Source: Meghimatium bilineatum
Taxonomy: Eukaryota; Mollusca; Gastropoda; Stylommatophora; Philomycidae
Direction of reading: 5' to 3'
Assembly (NCBI GenBank): GCA_034231615.1
Contig: CM067298.1
Span: 37,764,127 to 37,828,126 of the forward strand
Length of the DNA: 64,000 nucleotides
Below, in pieces: positions 1 through 11,552 of the stretch (its first letter is position 1; each line of letters opens with the position of its first letter). Under the pieces are notes generated by a model. The model saw nothing but the letters and a program-made list of their open reading frames with translations. It was not told the origin of the DNA and made no database searches. Made by a program: the position numbers and the translations under genes.

Positions 1-1071
1 ACAATAACTTTGATAATTCATAACTGAGATACTGATCAAATCAAATGGCTACTGGGCAGCACTAAATACAGGATACACAAAAAAGCAGGAGAGTAAAATT
101 TTAGAAAAATACAGGAACCAGAGATGCAATACTTAGTGTAAGAATGGACACTGCTATTTTTAATTTTAGACGACAATAGTACATCAAATCGCATCACCAG
201 TACAAAGTGGATGATTGGCAACCACAAGCAAATTCGATCAAGTTATATTTGTTATACTGGCCTACTAATCGCACTGCCATAGAGCTGACGATAAATATTT
301 GTGTGCAAAACATATCTAAATATGTTTCATAGACTTCAATAATACATATCAGCATAGCAATGTTTTTTAGTATAGTAAGTAAACTTATATTATTTTATCG
401 AATATCTCCAAAAAGAGGAGTATTACACTAAACTGTAAGTAATCTATATTGGAAATGAACAACAATAGAATTTGATAATAGCTACAATACGTTGATATAC
501 GCCTGCCAACAATACACATAGTTATGATGATTATTGGATACTATACATTGCTTTATTTTGTACATCTGCATTTTATTCTTTACAGGAACTTCAAATATCA
601 TGATTCATACTTTTTTAAAAATGATATTTACAATTTTGTCCATGTGTGAGCTGTTCTGAGCAAAATTTGTAATAAAGAATTACACTGCCATGAAAATTTG
701 AACAAATTCTTGAAACGAATTATGATGCATGAGATAATATCTATTATTGTTATTCTTTTATCTTGTTTCAGACTTTTTGTTGTTGTTAAAAAGTGCTATT
801 TTACATACATTTGTTTCCAAGATTATCTCATTTACAAAGTACCTTATTTACAAAAATTGTTATGTAATATAAAATAACAATGCATGAGTTATATATAAAC
901 ATATAAACAAATAACATTATTGTTATTCTTGTTGCATGTGAGGTTATGCTAAATAGAATTACTGAGCCTGTAATAGGGTCTGTATAAATTTGTTATATTT
1001 GCATGTTTTTATAGTTTATGATGGAGAATGTCAATAACTTGTGGCATTTATATCTGTACAATTAAATAGTG
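1..1071. other. AT-rich DNA, no gene seen
   Basis: I see no coding region, RNA gene or recognisable repeat here. The open frames are short and low-complexity, with no family motif. Confidence 0.6.
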
Positions 1072-1428
1072 AGGGTGGGCTTAGCTCAGCTATTAGTATA
1101 CTCTTATTATCATACAAAGGATCTGGGTTTAACTCCAGGATGGCCACTGTCAAGTCAACTCTGCTCATTCACACAGGAAGTTAGGAGGATAATCACAACA
1201 TAGAAGAGCATTGGCCTTCCCACTACAAAGAAAACTGAGGTATGCTAAAGTGAGGTAGAATATACTTCACGTCCCACTAATATATGTTATGGAGCTGTCC
1301 ATAAACTACGGCAATAATTATTTTATCACCTTCTACCTTTGTCAACAACTGTCATTAATTTAGGGTTCTGCCTCCTGATTAATTGCTCAATGACATCACA
1401 AATACCCCCTCCCCCAAAAAAAAAATAA
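1072..1428 (+). repeat. tRNA-derived SINE with A-rich 3' end
   Basis: A tRNA-like head carries a box A-like run (TTAGCTCAGCTATTAGTA, 1081 on) and a box B-like run (TCTGGGTTTAACTCC, about 1122-1137). An unrelated body follows, then a tail with GTCCATAAACTACGGC and a C-rich/A-rich end near 1428. The spacing of the two boxes fits a Pol III promoter. I found no clear target duplication, so the ends are approximate. Confidence 0.6.
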
Positions 1429-1986
1429 GTTAGCAGAAAAAATTAGAATTAAAACAAATGTTTCTAATTCATACATAAGCTTAGATATAAATTATATGTG
1501 TTGACAAAATGTACATGATATTTAATATCTATAATGCCAGACAAGTATTATTTTCTAATCATTCACCACTAAAATTTCACTAAATGATATAGAATCACAC
1601 TAATGATAACAGATCTCTCTGTCTTTTGGCATCCACAAGCATTGTTTAAGTTCAAGGTAAACATTCCCCACCCCTTAAAAATTTTGAATTTGACTATAGA
1701 TCCTATATAGTGTAAGCAATGCTTTCAGTAAGTACATTATTGTTAAAGAATTAAAGAAAATACATTTATATTAGTAAATTCATATTATTTGGACAAATCT
1801 CTGAAAGTTGTATTTTTGGCAGACAATGTTCAAATCTATGAGCATATCTTTACTTGATATTAAAAAAAATCTAATAGTGATAGTAAATGCATATCTACCA
1901 ATTGTATTTTTTGCAATAAACAAGAAATTAAGGTTGTGTTTGAAAGAATTTTGAATTACCACATCAATAACTCTTTGATACATCAG
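1429..1986. other. no feature seen
   Basis: AT-rich sequence between a SINE and a RepA copy; no coding or repeat signal recognised. Confidence 0.5.
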
Positions 1987-1987
1987 A

Positions 1988-2251
1988 ATTCTTCTTCTGC
2001 ATTTGTTATCAAACTCCTGCAGATTAGAGGATGTAGTTCGGATAACAGACTACATTGAGTCATAGTTTACAGATTTGCTGTGATATCTGTGCTATTTCAC
2101 ATGACACATCAAACTTCTGCATGGCTTCTTTGATCATCCTCTGTGGGATGGAACATCTAACTCAATCCCTTAGTTGTATTTTATAAAATACATGTCAGGT
2201 AATAGTGTCGCTATTCTTTGCTCCCTTTTTGAGCCTTGACAACACACAAGT
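1988..2251 (-). repeat. RepA retroposon copy
   Basis: Matches the reverse complement of the 8046-8321 copy along most of its length. It starts with TTCTTCTTCTGC (the reversed (GAA)n tail), passes through CAAACTCCTGCAGATTAG and ends near ACAACACACAAG. Diverged; I saw no target duplication. Confidence 0.7.
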
Positions 2252-2304
2252 GATATATATTAGACTTTCATATACTACACTATCCATAGAGAAATTAAGC
2301 ATAC

Positions 2305-3500
2305 TTGATTCTTGATTAGAAACTGGCTTCACAGCACACTGGACATTCCCATAAGTGCTCCGCCCTCCACTCCAGCAGCCATCCCAGTGTATGTAGACTC
2401 ATAGTTCCGGTCAGGTGTTGATTGTGTGATCTTCTGGACTTTCCAAAAAATTTAACTTTTCCTTCCCTCACCTCTAGATACTCCCATTTCTAACATTCTC
2501 TGTATGTGTACGTTCTCAACCTCATTGACATCATCTGCATCTTGAAATGAATTGATTACTGCTTTCATTAAGTCTTCTTTATCTCTTCTCAGCAATGTGC
2601 CGTCTATCGCCGCATTGCTTGCCAATAAGTCGGCTCTCTCATTTCCTCTGACCCCAGCATGACAAGGGTAGTATATCCATGTAATGCTCTGGACAACTAA
2701 GTTGTTCAATAAGTCCCACCATTCTTTTCTTAGCATGAACTTTTCTATATTGTGCAACATGCTTAGAGAGTCTGTGAGTATTACCAAGTGTGTTGATGTA
2801 TCAGTTATCAACCAATTAAGAGCTGCTGTAACTCCCTCTATCTCCATTCTAATGCTCGATGGGACAGTAGAAGATGCTGAAGATTTCTCAACCAACTTCA
2901 TGCCGTTTTGTAGGCAACAAACCCCAACTGCTTTTATTTGTGTTTCTGTTAACGGAGCCATCTGTGTATATAATTATGTCTTGTGGTTTCGAGTGTAGTT
3001 GGGCGAGTTCGTGCACTGTATCCTGAGCCCTGACTTCCGTCCATTTTCGACACGCTTCGACTATCTAGTTGTATTATTACTTTAGTCAGTGATTTCTTTT
3101 TAGTGTCTACCTCCACCCATTCACTGCCCTTTCCTATTTCTTCCAATTCACATACTCTTTGCAGTGTGTCTTCAGCCTCTGCCCTCCATGATCTGCCAAA
3201 CTTGATTCGTTTTCCCTTTGACTCATCTAGATGATGGTGTAGTGGGCGGTGGTTGTATTCTGTCACTTTAAGGTACGACCTAACTTGTGCTACCTGATGT
3301 TGCACTCTAATGCTGGGGAGATCAAGCAGAAATCTCATAGCAGAGATGGGTGTATCTCTAGTACACCTCAGTACCACTCTCATTCTCTCATTGCCTCATT
3401 TTGTACTTTTTCCGATCTATCGACTTGTGTCTGTGACAAAGTTTGTAGGCAGAGGCCATAATCTATGACAGATAGCACCATCACTTGCAGAAGAAATTAA
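2305..3500 (-). mobile_element. L-A LINE fragment: RT end, linker, RNase H
   Basis: Read on the minus strand, this gives the end of a reverse transcriptase (VLSVIDYGL near 3483), the linker CTRDTPISAMRFLLDLPSIR, then GRSWRAEAEDTLQRVCELEE. An RNase H domain follows: IIIYTDGSV, MEIEGVTAALNWL, VILTDSLSML and HAGVRGNERADLLA. The 3' end has the Cys motif LLEWRAEHLWECPVCC (about 2330-2390). The parts lie in at least two frames and the 5' end is missing, so this is a dead, truncated copy. RNase H in LINEs acts on the RNA of the RNA:cDNA hybrid during reverse transcription. The same lineage recurs at 5.7, 17.9, 28.9, 34.6 and 57.5 kb. Confidence 0.8.
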
Positions 3501-3779
3501 GCATAAATTTGACCAACTTTTTGCTTTCATCTCTTGGGATAGTGTAAAACTCTTTCATGTCAATTAATATTTTATTAATATATAAGCATATGAGCGTAAG
3601 CTTATGATGATGAATGCTTGTCTAATGTTAGGGTGCTCTGTGAATTAAAGGTAAATTTCTTATATTACTTTCAATGAATTTTTTCAGAATTGAAAGAACC
3701 ATAACAACAATCTAGCAAAAATTCATCAACTTTGCATGGAAAAAGCTAAATTGGATCTGGTATAACTATATAGTGATCC

Positions 3780-4010
3780 AGAAAATGTTTACTTCCACTG
3801 TTGTTTGTTTGGGCCAGTGTGTTTGCCTCAGCATTTCATATTCTAGGAATTCCTATACTCTGCTGCCTGAAGTGACTGTCCACATGTACCCATGGATGTG
3901 TTGTCAATCTTGAATTTTGCAGGACCTATACATGTGGTTGTGGAGTCGGAGGTGTCCTGTTCTGAAGCGGAGAATAACAAATAGTTCTGGTCTTTTCATA
4001 ATTAAGAAGT
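3780..4010 (-). mobile_element. LINE 3' coding fragment (RTGHxRLxxHMY type)
   Basis: The minus strand gives FRTGHLRLHNHMY, then LEYEMLRQTHWP and QTTVEVNIFW. This is the C-terminal layout of LINE polyproteins that end in a small Cys/His motif after an RTGH-x-R-L-x2-H-M-Y block. The cysteine motif itself has decayed. Short fragment with no ends visible. Confidence 0.6.
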
Positions 4011-4289
4011 CATCTTGTATTGACTTTCTAATTGCTTTGATCATCTGTTTATTTTAATGGTGAATTGTTGGCAAATCTGGTTGATCATCAGCATTAGCCA
4101 GATCAAAAATACACTGACTTGAAATTTATTACCTAAAAAGCTTTTACAAATTAACTTCCGACATTGTTATTTATTGTTGATCACATAACTAATGTTGTTC
4201 TGGTATAATTTAATTTAGACCTGTTTTAGTTGCAGTTTTTGTACAGATAATAACTGTTGAAGTACCGTATGTTTTAAACAATTAAATTG

Positions 4290-4412
4290 GTCTATAAAAA
4301 CTATATTTTTGACAACATCTTTTGTCAATCTCCCCCCTCTCCCCCATGACTACAACTGTCAAATTTTGTCAGACCACTCTAATTGTTGACACAATTTATG
4401 GACATCCATATT
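4290..4412 (-). repeat. SINE tail fragment
   Basis: On the minus strand, GGATGTCCATAAATTGTGTC followed by a G-rich run (GGGGGAGAGGGGGGAG) resembles the 3' part of the SINE at 1072-1428, which has GTCCATAAACTACGGC and a C-rich run. Probably an isolated tail. Confidence 0.45.
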
Positions 4413-5690
4413 TAACTACCTTTGCTTTTAACTTTCAGCATGGTAGTAGACCTATATAAAAGAAAAATACTATCTACCCATAACTGCCTTTACAGAGTGG
4501 GAAACACCCTGTCATTTGTAGATATAAATGGCTGATATATTGCATGATTTCTAACTTATGTTATACAATGAATCATAGAATATATAAGTAGTATCAACAA
4601 ATTATATGTTATTCAGTGTTAATTATTTTTGTATTGTATCTAAAGTTTGCAGCATATTATATGTTTAATGGTCAACCTATGTTTTAATTAAACAATGGAG
4701 CCATCCTTCCAAAATTAATTTTCAATTTTTCTCAAAATGAGATTTTAGCATCATGAAGATTCATGAAACCAATTTACAGATGAATATACACTTTCCAGGT
4801 TTAAAATGTTACACGACTCTGTAGTTCTAGTGGTAGTCTAGAGCAGACCATCTATGTGAAATATATCACTCTCATAACTGGGAGTATTAAATTTCAAGTG
4901 ATTACATTAATCTGTGCTAATTAATGCTGAGTTAACAATTTATATGCCTATGCAAACCAGACTCCTTAATGTTTTTTTTTATGTAGTACTGTCAGAATTT
5001 CAATGCACAATGTGTGATTTAATTGCATGCAATGTACTTTAACAAAATTAGGAAAACTATTGAAAATAGATATGGTAAGAAAGAAAGCTTACAATGATAT
5101 TCCTTATGTCATTAGAAAACCAGGTCACAGAGATAATGGGTATCACTATTTCTCAAATATAAAGATGTAGGTCCCAGTGGGTATGGTAATGCTCTATACT
5201 CAGAGCATGTTTCAAAGCTGAAAAGAATTCAATGATCAGAATGATTGATTCTAAATTTGCAAGCATTGTTCAACATCTGAAGTAGTGGTTCCTGCCTAGA
5301 AAGTCTCCCACATCTAAGGGGTCAGTATCAGGCAACGTTTATTGCGAAACAGGCAGCTACAAGCAATTAAAGTCCAACTGGCTAATATGTTCTCATTAGA
5401 GAAAATACTCCCAGCTAAAAAGAGATCAGTGCTTTGGGACCAATAGAATGTGTGAAATATCTTAACATCTCATTACAAGATAGCCCCTTTGCAGCCCCTT
5501 CTTTCTCAAAGTATTACCCACCACTGAAAGTTGGAATATTCTTGGTATGAAAGTAAACTCTGAAACTACTACTCCTACTGCATAAAGGAAAAAGGTGGAA
5601 ACAAAAAATTTCTAGAGAAAACAACAACCTTTATTGAATGAAGGGGCGGAAAAGGGGAAACTGACAAAGTATGTGGCTACAAAGACATGA
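4413..5690. other. no gene seen
   Basis: AT-rich, without coding motifs or recognisable repeats. Short open frames look random. Confidence 0.5.
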
Positions 5691-5699
5691 CAGATAATC

Positions 5700-5830
5700 A
5701 GAAATTACAAGACTTGTCGGGTGCTGTTTTGATAATGCAACAGTCAGTTATCAGGCAGAAATACTCAAGGGAAGATCAAAGCACCTATGGACATATCCTG
5801 TGTGCAGTGATGATTATGAGACAACTTTTT
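5700..5830 (+). mobile_element. L-A LINE 3' end fragment
   Basis: The run AAGCACCTATGGACATATCC followed by TGTGCAGTGATGATTATGAG matches the L-A 3' end seen at 35455-35500 and 29005-29045 (E-R-S-x2-LWTCPVCSDDD). The microsatellite tail is not preserved. Confidence 0.6.
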
Positions 5831-5865
5831 AATTTTGTTTTTTTGTTCATTCTCCAACTTCCACT

Positions 5866-5945
5866 GTGACATCCTACTAGATTTCCAGCAGGATGTAGTC
5901 CAGTGAATAAAAATGAGTTGTGTCACTATTTTATTTTTGCCAATG
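5866..5945 (-). repeat. RepA2 fragment
   Basis: CTAGATTTCCAGCAGGATGT and AGTCCAGTGAATAAAAATGA are the reverse complement of the RepA2 core at 25300, 37425 and 38450. Partial copy. Confidence 0.55.
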
Positions 5946-6134
5946 ACCCAATACATCAGATTTTGTTCATTTTAACCAATATGTTTTTCGTAATTATACC
6001 AATTTCACTTAATGGTGGACGTCTGTATCCATATTGCTAGTTGGCCAGTTGTATACTGCAATGTGTTTATAAAAACTGCTCATGCTGCACACTGGTCACC
6101 GATCTGAAAGCTATAAGGGTCAAGCGTGACTGTT

Positions 6135-7460
6135 TGTGTCTTCTTCTTCTTCAGCATTCGCTCTCAAATAACCACAGTGATTATTTTGTGTGATTTCCGC
6201 CGGGGAGCGTGAGGTACGTTGTGCTGCAAGTTCCACAGTAGAACTGTGACTATTTTCACCCCGGTTGGCCACTTGTGGTCAGGACGTCCGAGGTCCAGCA
6301 CATCCGTTTTCGTCATTCCTTTATTTCGGGTTTGGTCCCTAGTCCGTGACAGCCTGTGTATCTGTCGCCGGGCATGCTGGTGTGTAGTGCCTCTTTGCCA
6401 AGACGCTTGTCGAGCGCATCTATCTGGCACGAGATGCTCCACCGTCCATAACACATCTCGTGCAATTGGACAAACTCTGCCTGTGTCCATCGGGTACTGA
6501 ACCTTTTCTCATCTGCGAGCCTGGTTCCGTATGAGGAAGAACTTGCCAGAAGAGTTGGACCCTGGCCCGTTCGCCCTCCTACCTGAGGCATTGTTCATAG
6601 ACATCGTGAGCCCCTTGCACAAGTTTGAGTCTCACACCACGCGTTTGAGAGCAAGGCGTTCTCGAGCTGAGTGACCTTGTCCCAATAGCGCCTGAACCCA
6701 TCAGGTACTGAACGCTTTTTCTCTGCAAGTGTTTTTCCGGTATAGGAAAACTTGACAGTATAGTTGGGCCAGGGCTAAAATCGTTGTCCCTTTTGTGCCT
6801 GAGCCCATCGGGTTCGGAACCCTTTCTCTTCGTAAGCATATTTCCAGTATAGGAAGGCTCGACATTAGAGTTGGTTTAGGTCTTCTTGCTTTTCCGAGCG
6901 CCCACGATTGGGCCAGGGTCTCTGCCTATAGCGTCACAGGTAACTAGAAGCTCGTCTCGAGCTAACAGAGCTTATAGTTCCCTTTCCTAGGAATTTTTTA
7001 CTTTTCATTTGCAGTTTGCGCTGTCCTCTGGCGCTGTTCTGCCCTTTCATTGTGTCATTGTACTCATTATGACATATATTTGTTTATATCCATGCACCCA
7101 CCTTTACCTGCCTTTTTTTATTGGCCGCCCCTCCAATGTTCTGACTGGACAAACAAGCGACACTGTTTGTCGACAGTGTCGCTCTATGTGGTGATGCAAA
7201 TGGTGTCGGAGATATTGTCTGTCTCTTTTGCAGTCAAATCTCTTTCCATCTGCTTCCTCCACATTCTCGGACACGATCCCCAAATGATGTGGCCAGAATC
7301 AGCTCGAGCTGCTGTTTTTCTGTTACCAGGGTGTACCACGAGGAGGTACATTTGGGATCTTGGTTATCTGCTAACCCTGGGTCCACCTAGAGCAATGCGT
7401 TCCCTTTGCACCCCTGTTTGTGTCTGTGTCACTACCAACCTGGCCACAGATGCCCACTTC
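6135..7460. repeat. GC-rich unclassified block with imperfect tandem units
   Basis: About 1.3 kb that is clearly richer in GC than its surroundings. Its left edge, CTTCTTCTTCTTCAGCATTC plus GCTCTCAAA, is like the reversed (GAA)n tail end of RepA, so it may be a minus-strand retroelement starting near 7460. Inside are imperfect units beginning CATCGGGTACTGAACC (6488), CATCAGGTACTGAACGC (6699) and CATCGGGTTCGGAACC (6806). Each is followed by a TCCGTATGAGG/CCGGTATAGGA/CCAGTATAGGA motif and GTTGG; spacing is 211 and 107 bases. The open frames (93-137 codons) show no known domain. It could be a transposon UTR or an unknown element. Confidence 0.5.
7326..7380. repeat. Fold-prone dispersed motif, copy 1
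   Basis: Outer arms CCAGGGT (7326-7332) and ACCCTGG (7374-7380) enclose an inner hairpin GTACC/GGTAC (7333-7337 and 7345-7349) with an ACGAGGA loop, followed by TTGGTTATCTGCT. A second copy lies at 14389-14443. Confidence 0.55.
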
Positions 7461-7599
7461 TGATGACTAACTAATTATCTAGCTTAAAGAAATAGGTATC
7501 AATGCAGTTGTGACAAAATTTAACACCAGCATACAAAATCATAAATTTAATTTTATTCTTTCATACTAACAGTGTGTTATCAATGTCAGACATCAAACT

Positions 7600-7910
7600 A
7601 ACAAAAGAACAAGAGAGAAAGTTTACCATGTGTGAAATTAGATATCTAAGAATAGCAGCAAGAAGAGATTAAGTGAGGATGGAAGAGTTTACAAGAACTG
7701 TTAAAACATCTGTGGTCAAATATATTGAATAATAGAGATTGAAATTAATTGGCCACTTAATGAGGATGAACCCATATTGTCCAGTAGCAAGATACAACAT
7801 GAGAATGGAAACAGCAAGAGTCAGAGGAAGACCAAGAAGATGGTGGATTGAAGGGGTTACCACCGTTCTGAAATGTCACAATATAACTGCATATCTAGTG
7901 ATCAAAAGTG
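7600..7910 (+). mobile_element. LINE RT C-terminal fragment
   Basis: The + strand translation gives KLIGHLMRMNPYCPVARYNM followed by VRGRPRRWWIEGV. This is the thumb/C-terminal signature of LINE reverse transcriptases (x-G-H-x2-R-M then G-R-P-R-x2-W). Upstream, MCEIRYLRIAARRD fits the preceding conserved helix. In-frame stops and no tail: a decayed internal fragment. Confidence 0.65.
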
Positions 7911-8045
7911 CCATAGTCTGAAAACCGATCATCATTCATTCATGTGACCCTAACAGGAAAAGCAGAGAAATCATAATAAGGAGATACATGTTGTTCGTCC
8001 ATCAGTCCATCATAGTTGATGATGACCTTTCAGTTCAACTGGGAT

Positions 8046-8321
8046 TGCCCGTGTGTTGCCGGGGCCTGAAAGGGGAGCAAAGAATAGCAACACTGTTTAC
8101 CTTCCACACATGTTGTAAAAGGTGACTAAGGAGGTTATGGGATGGAGTTGACTGTCCCATCCCATATAGGGTCAGTGACCCAAAGCCATGCTGAAGTCGG
8201 ATGTGTCATGCCGAAAGGTGCAGATATCACAGCAATGCTGTAAACCATGACACAACGCATTCCGTTCTCCGGACTACATCCTGCTAATCTGCAGGAGTTT
8301 GAGAACGAACGCAGAAGAAGA
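8046..8321 (+). repeat. RepA retroposon, complete copy with TSD
   Basis: A 276-bp insert flanked by the perfect 14-bp direct repeat AGTTCAACTGGGAT (8032-8045 and 8322-8335). It starts TGCCCGTGTGTTGCCGGGGC and ends GAGAACGAACGCAGAAGAAG. The target duplication and the (GAA)n right end show retroposition with this strand as sense. There is no open frame of note and no convincing tRNA-type promoter box, so the founding RNA is unknown. This is the reference for the other RepA copies. Confidence 0.8.
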
Positions 8322-8389
8322 AGTTCAACTGGGATGATGATGATGATGTCTGTAGTGTTTCTGACTGTTACTAATGAGGTCTATGCATG

Positions 8390-9115
8390 CCTAGGATTGT
8401 CTATCACACTCTGAGCATGTGTGGGAGGAGTCTGTATAACTGAGCAGCTCTTGCCTTTCTTCTAGTGCATTTTTGTTGTGCATTGTGTCTGAGTTCCTCT
8501 GTAGTTGCTGCACAACTCTTGATTCTGCAACACCAGTCAGATATGTCTTGTGCAAAACTCTCCCATGAATTTGAGTCTATTTTGAAGTGAGTCAGTGATG
8601 TCTTAAGAGTGTTTTTTAATGCTTTTTCTGTTCACCGGCTTTGCAAGAGTCAGTCTGAAGTTCTCCATATAACAACATTTTTGGTAATGATGATCTTTTA
8701 TGCGAACCATGTGTCCTGCCCAATGTGTCTGCACCTTCATCAACATTGTATGTATGCTTATAAACTTAGATTTCATTAGTACTTACTGTCTGATATTTTA
8801 TCCCACCAATGGATGTTAAGCATCTTGTGAAGGCAGCTTAGGTGGAAATGGTTGAGTCTTCTAGTTTTTCTGGCATATACTGTCTATATTTCACAGGCAT
8901 AAAGAAATGATATCACTGCTGCCAGGTAAACTATGAGTTTGGTGGTAGTTATTTTTCTTCTGTCTCATACATTTTCACTGTCTTCCAAATGTGGCACTAG
9001 CTTTCGCTATTCTGTTGTTTATCTGTGTCGATATTTACTGCTTGTGAGAGAGTATTTCCCAGGTAAGTGAAACTATTGACTGTTTTAAGCTCTTCTTTGA
9101 TCCTTATATGGGGAT
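8390..9115 (-). mobile_element. LINE RT fragment, degenerate
   Basis: The minus strand starts with KELKTVNSFTYLGNTLSQ, a hallmark of the region after the RT palm in the LINE lineage often mis-annotated as craniofacial development protein 2-like. Further on it gives MKVQTHWAGHMVRIKDHHYQ (about 8750-8690). Frame changes and stops are frequent. No intact ends. Confidence 0.7.
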
Positions 9116-9173
9116 TTAAATATGGGTTGTTTAGTGTAGGTTGAAACATAGTACAGTGTGTAATAATATAATA

Positions 9174-9342
9174 CAGTGGAATCCCATTATAACAATTTGG
9201 GACTGACAAAATATGAATATAATACCAGAAATTCACTATATACAATGCAAACAAATATAGAATAAATATAATTTATTGTTATTTAGTGTTGTTATTTAGG
9301 AAAATATGTTATAAAAGAATGAGCTATAGAGGTATTCCACTG
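9174..9342. mobile_element. pogo/Tigger-like MITE
   Basis: A 169-bp non-coding element with inverted ends CAGTGGAATCCC (left) and CAGTGGAATACC (right, reversed). It is flanked by TA on both sides (9172-9173, 9343-9344), as expected for the Tc1/mariner/pogo superfamily. Related elements lie at 16322 and 20809. Confidence 0.75.
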
Positions 9343-9344
9343 TA

Positions 9345-11540
9345 CTATGATGATGGCTTTTTAAATCTTCATGGGTGGTCAGGAAGCAGTGTAAACTGTT
9401 AAGACACAAATTCACTACAGGGTATGTTTCACACATGACTGCTTGCCCATGCAAGTTTTATGTAGAAAGTGCCTTGCCTATTTGCACAAACTCCCTTTCA
9501 GCTCTGTTGTTTAGTTTCTTGGGAAAAACAATGCCAATGCACTTGGAAATAAGCAGAACTGAAGATGGTTAATACACCATCAACTATCTTAGGGTCTCCC
9601 CTTCTGAATTATCTGTAGAGGTTTACTCCTTTAGCGTAAGGTACTTTGCTAACCCGCTAGACAGCAAGTAAATAAGACAGAAAAAAGTAAGAAATTGAGA
9701 CAAGACATGCAGTGACAATAATTCTTTCACAGTAGTAATACATTGTCAGCATTCCCCCCCCCCCGACTTTCCTTAGTCGCCTCCTATGACATGCAATAGG
9801 GACTATAGTAACCATAGGCCATTATAAAGCAGGCCTATTAATAATATGAATTATAATAATATAGGCCTAAGTATACATTAAAATATAATACAATATAATA
9901 ATAATTAAAAATTCTAATATTATTTAAATTAATGCTTATATAATAAATATATCGTAGTTGCAATTCCGTTGACGGTAATAATTATGTAGATACTAGCATA
10001 ACACTAACACCCTAAATATGTCAAACAGTCAGTTACTATAATAGTTATATATAGTCTATATGCCTGCTAAATACAGTAAAACAGAAACAATAAAATTTAT
10101 AACAATTAATAGGGCTACCAAACAATAATTGATACGGTTATCGTTGTAACTTCGTAAGCCTAAGTCTAAGGCTTATATCTAAAACTAAAAGCAGGCTACT
10201 CATGGTGGTGTGTTTTAATTACTAGTATATAGTATATTGTACCTACTACTAAATCCGTCCACAGTGGTCATTCCATGTCCGAACTGTCCAAGGATATTTA
10301 GTATTTACAGCTCGAATATTAGCCATCTATTTCTATAAACTATAAACTACGGTATTTGCATGGCCATAATTAAGCCTATAACTGAATTTTCAAAAGTGGA
10401 TGTAAAAATGGTCATCATCACTTGTGATGGACGAACGAACACACACACACACACCTACTACAAGTCTACTACTACCATTTTCATTCTGCAAAATAAAATT
10501 AAGCATATTATTTATTATACATCGACATTTTAATTAAAAACAAAAATCTACACTGCCTACTGAAAATCCTCATGTTAGTTTTGTTTCGTTGATGCAAATA
10601 TTTTAAATGTGTTAGAAAATGTGTAAACAGACACAGGAAAGTATTTCTGCTATGAAAACATTCAAAATTTCTAAGAGTTGTGTCCCTTTGTAGTCACGTA
10701 CATTTCTGTCTTGGAACTACATTAGCATAAAACGGTTACTCCGTTTGCTTTTTATAAACAGTACTACTGGATATTTCAAACCAGATAATTATTCTTATAT
10801 GTAATTAACATACACAAGTCTGTCTGCATAAAATCTTTCTCAGCTCTATTCTAAATTCTTGGGGAATCACTAGTAAACTAATGGCAATTTCTGAATTTCT
10901 CTCTTTATTTCAAGTGTCTGTCTGCTGTCTAGTATCTTAATGATGTCCTCCCACAGACATGAAATCTCAATCGTTAGTATCATACTTGAAATTAATTTTT
11001 CTGACTTAGAATTTTAGTGAGAGATGAAATCCATTTTTTTTGTTTTGACATTGAAGCTTGCTCATGGACAGGAGAAACGTACAAGAAAACACAAATAAGA
11101 ATGTGTTTTATTTATATCAAGACTTACGCAGGATTGTGAAATGTGTGAAAGAACAGATGGGGAATGGAAAAATTACAGTGCTCAATAATGTGTACTATAT
11201 AATTTCTGTGAAAGCCTATGACAAATGTGGATAAGGACAAAACTATGTTAAGTTTTTAGTTTTTATTCCCACCAGTCATCAAAGAAATAATCAAAATTGC
11301 TGTGAGAACAATATTGTGAGTCAATCTGTGAACATGTTAACACATTAGTAAATAACATTAAACGAAAGTGCTGGGTCATGTAATTTGATTTTCAACACAA
11401 CTTTTTATGTTGAGACAGATCAGTGATATGAGGAAAAACAATATGTTATAATAATACCAATGGAATTTTGACTCATAATGTTTTCCTTGTCCTACCATAA
11501 TAAATTTAAATGCCACTTTGTCAATCCACATACATTTTTC
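9345..11540. other. AT-rich DNA, no gene seen
   Basis: No coding motif recognised. It contains a short poly-C run followed by CTTTCCTTAGTCGCCTCCTA (about 9755-9790), which may be a scrap of a RepA-like repeat, and a short CA run near 10440-10456. Confidence 0.5.
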
Positions 11541-11552
11541 AGCAGCCATCAT

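Noticed and set aside
2684-2998. 104-codon + strand open frame
   Set aside because: Lies opposite the L-A RNase H coding sequence on the minus strand; a shadow frame.
7050-7463. 137-codon + strand open frame in the GC-rich block
   Set aside because: No domain or family motif; composition of the block favours long chance frames.
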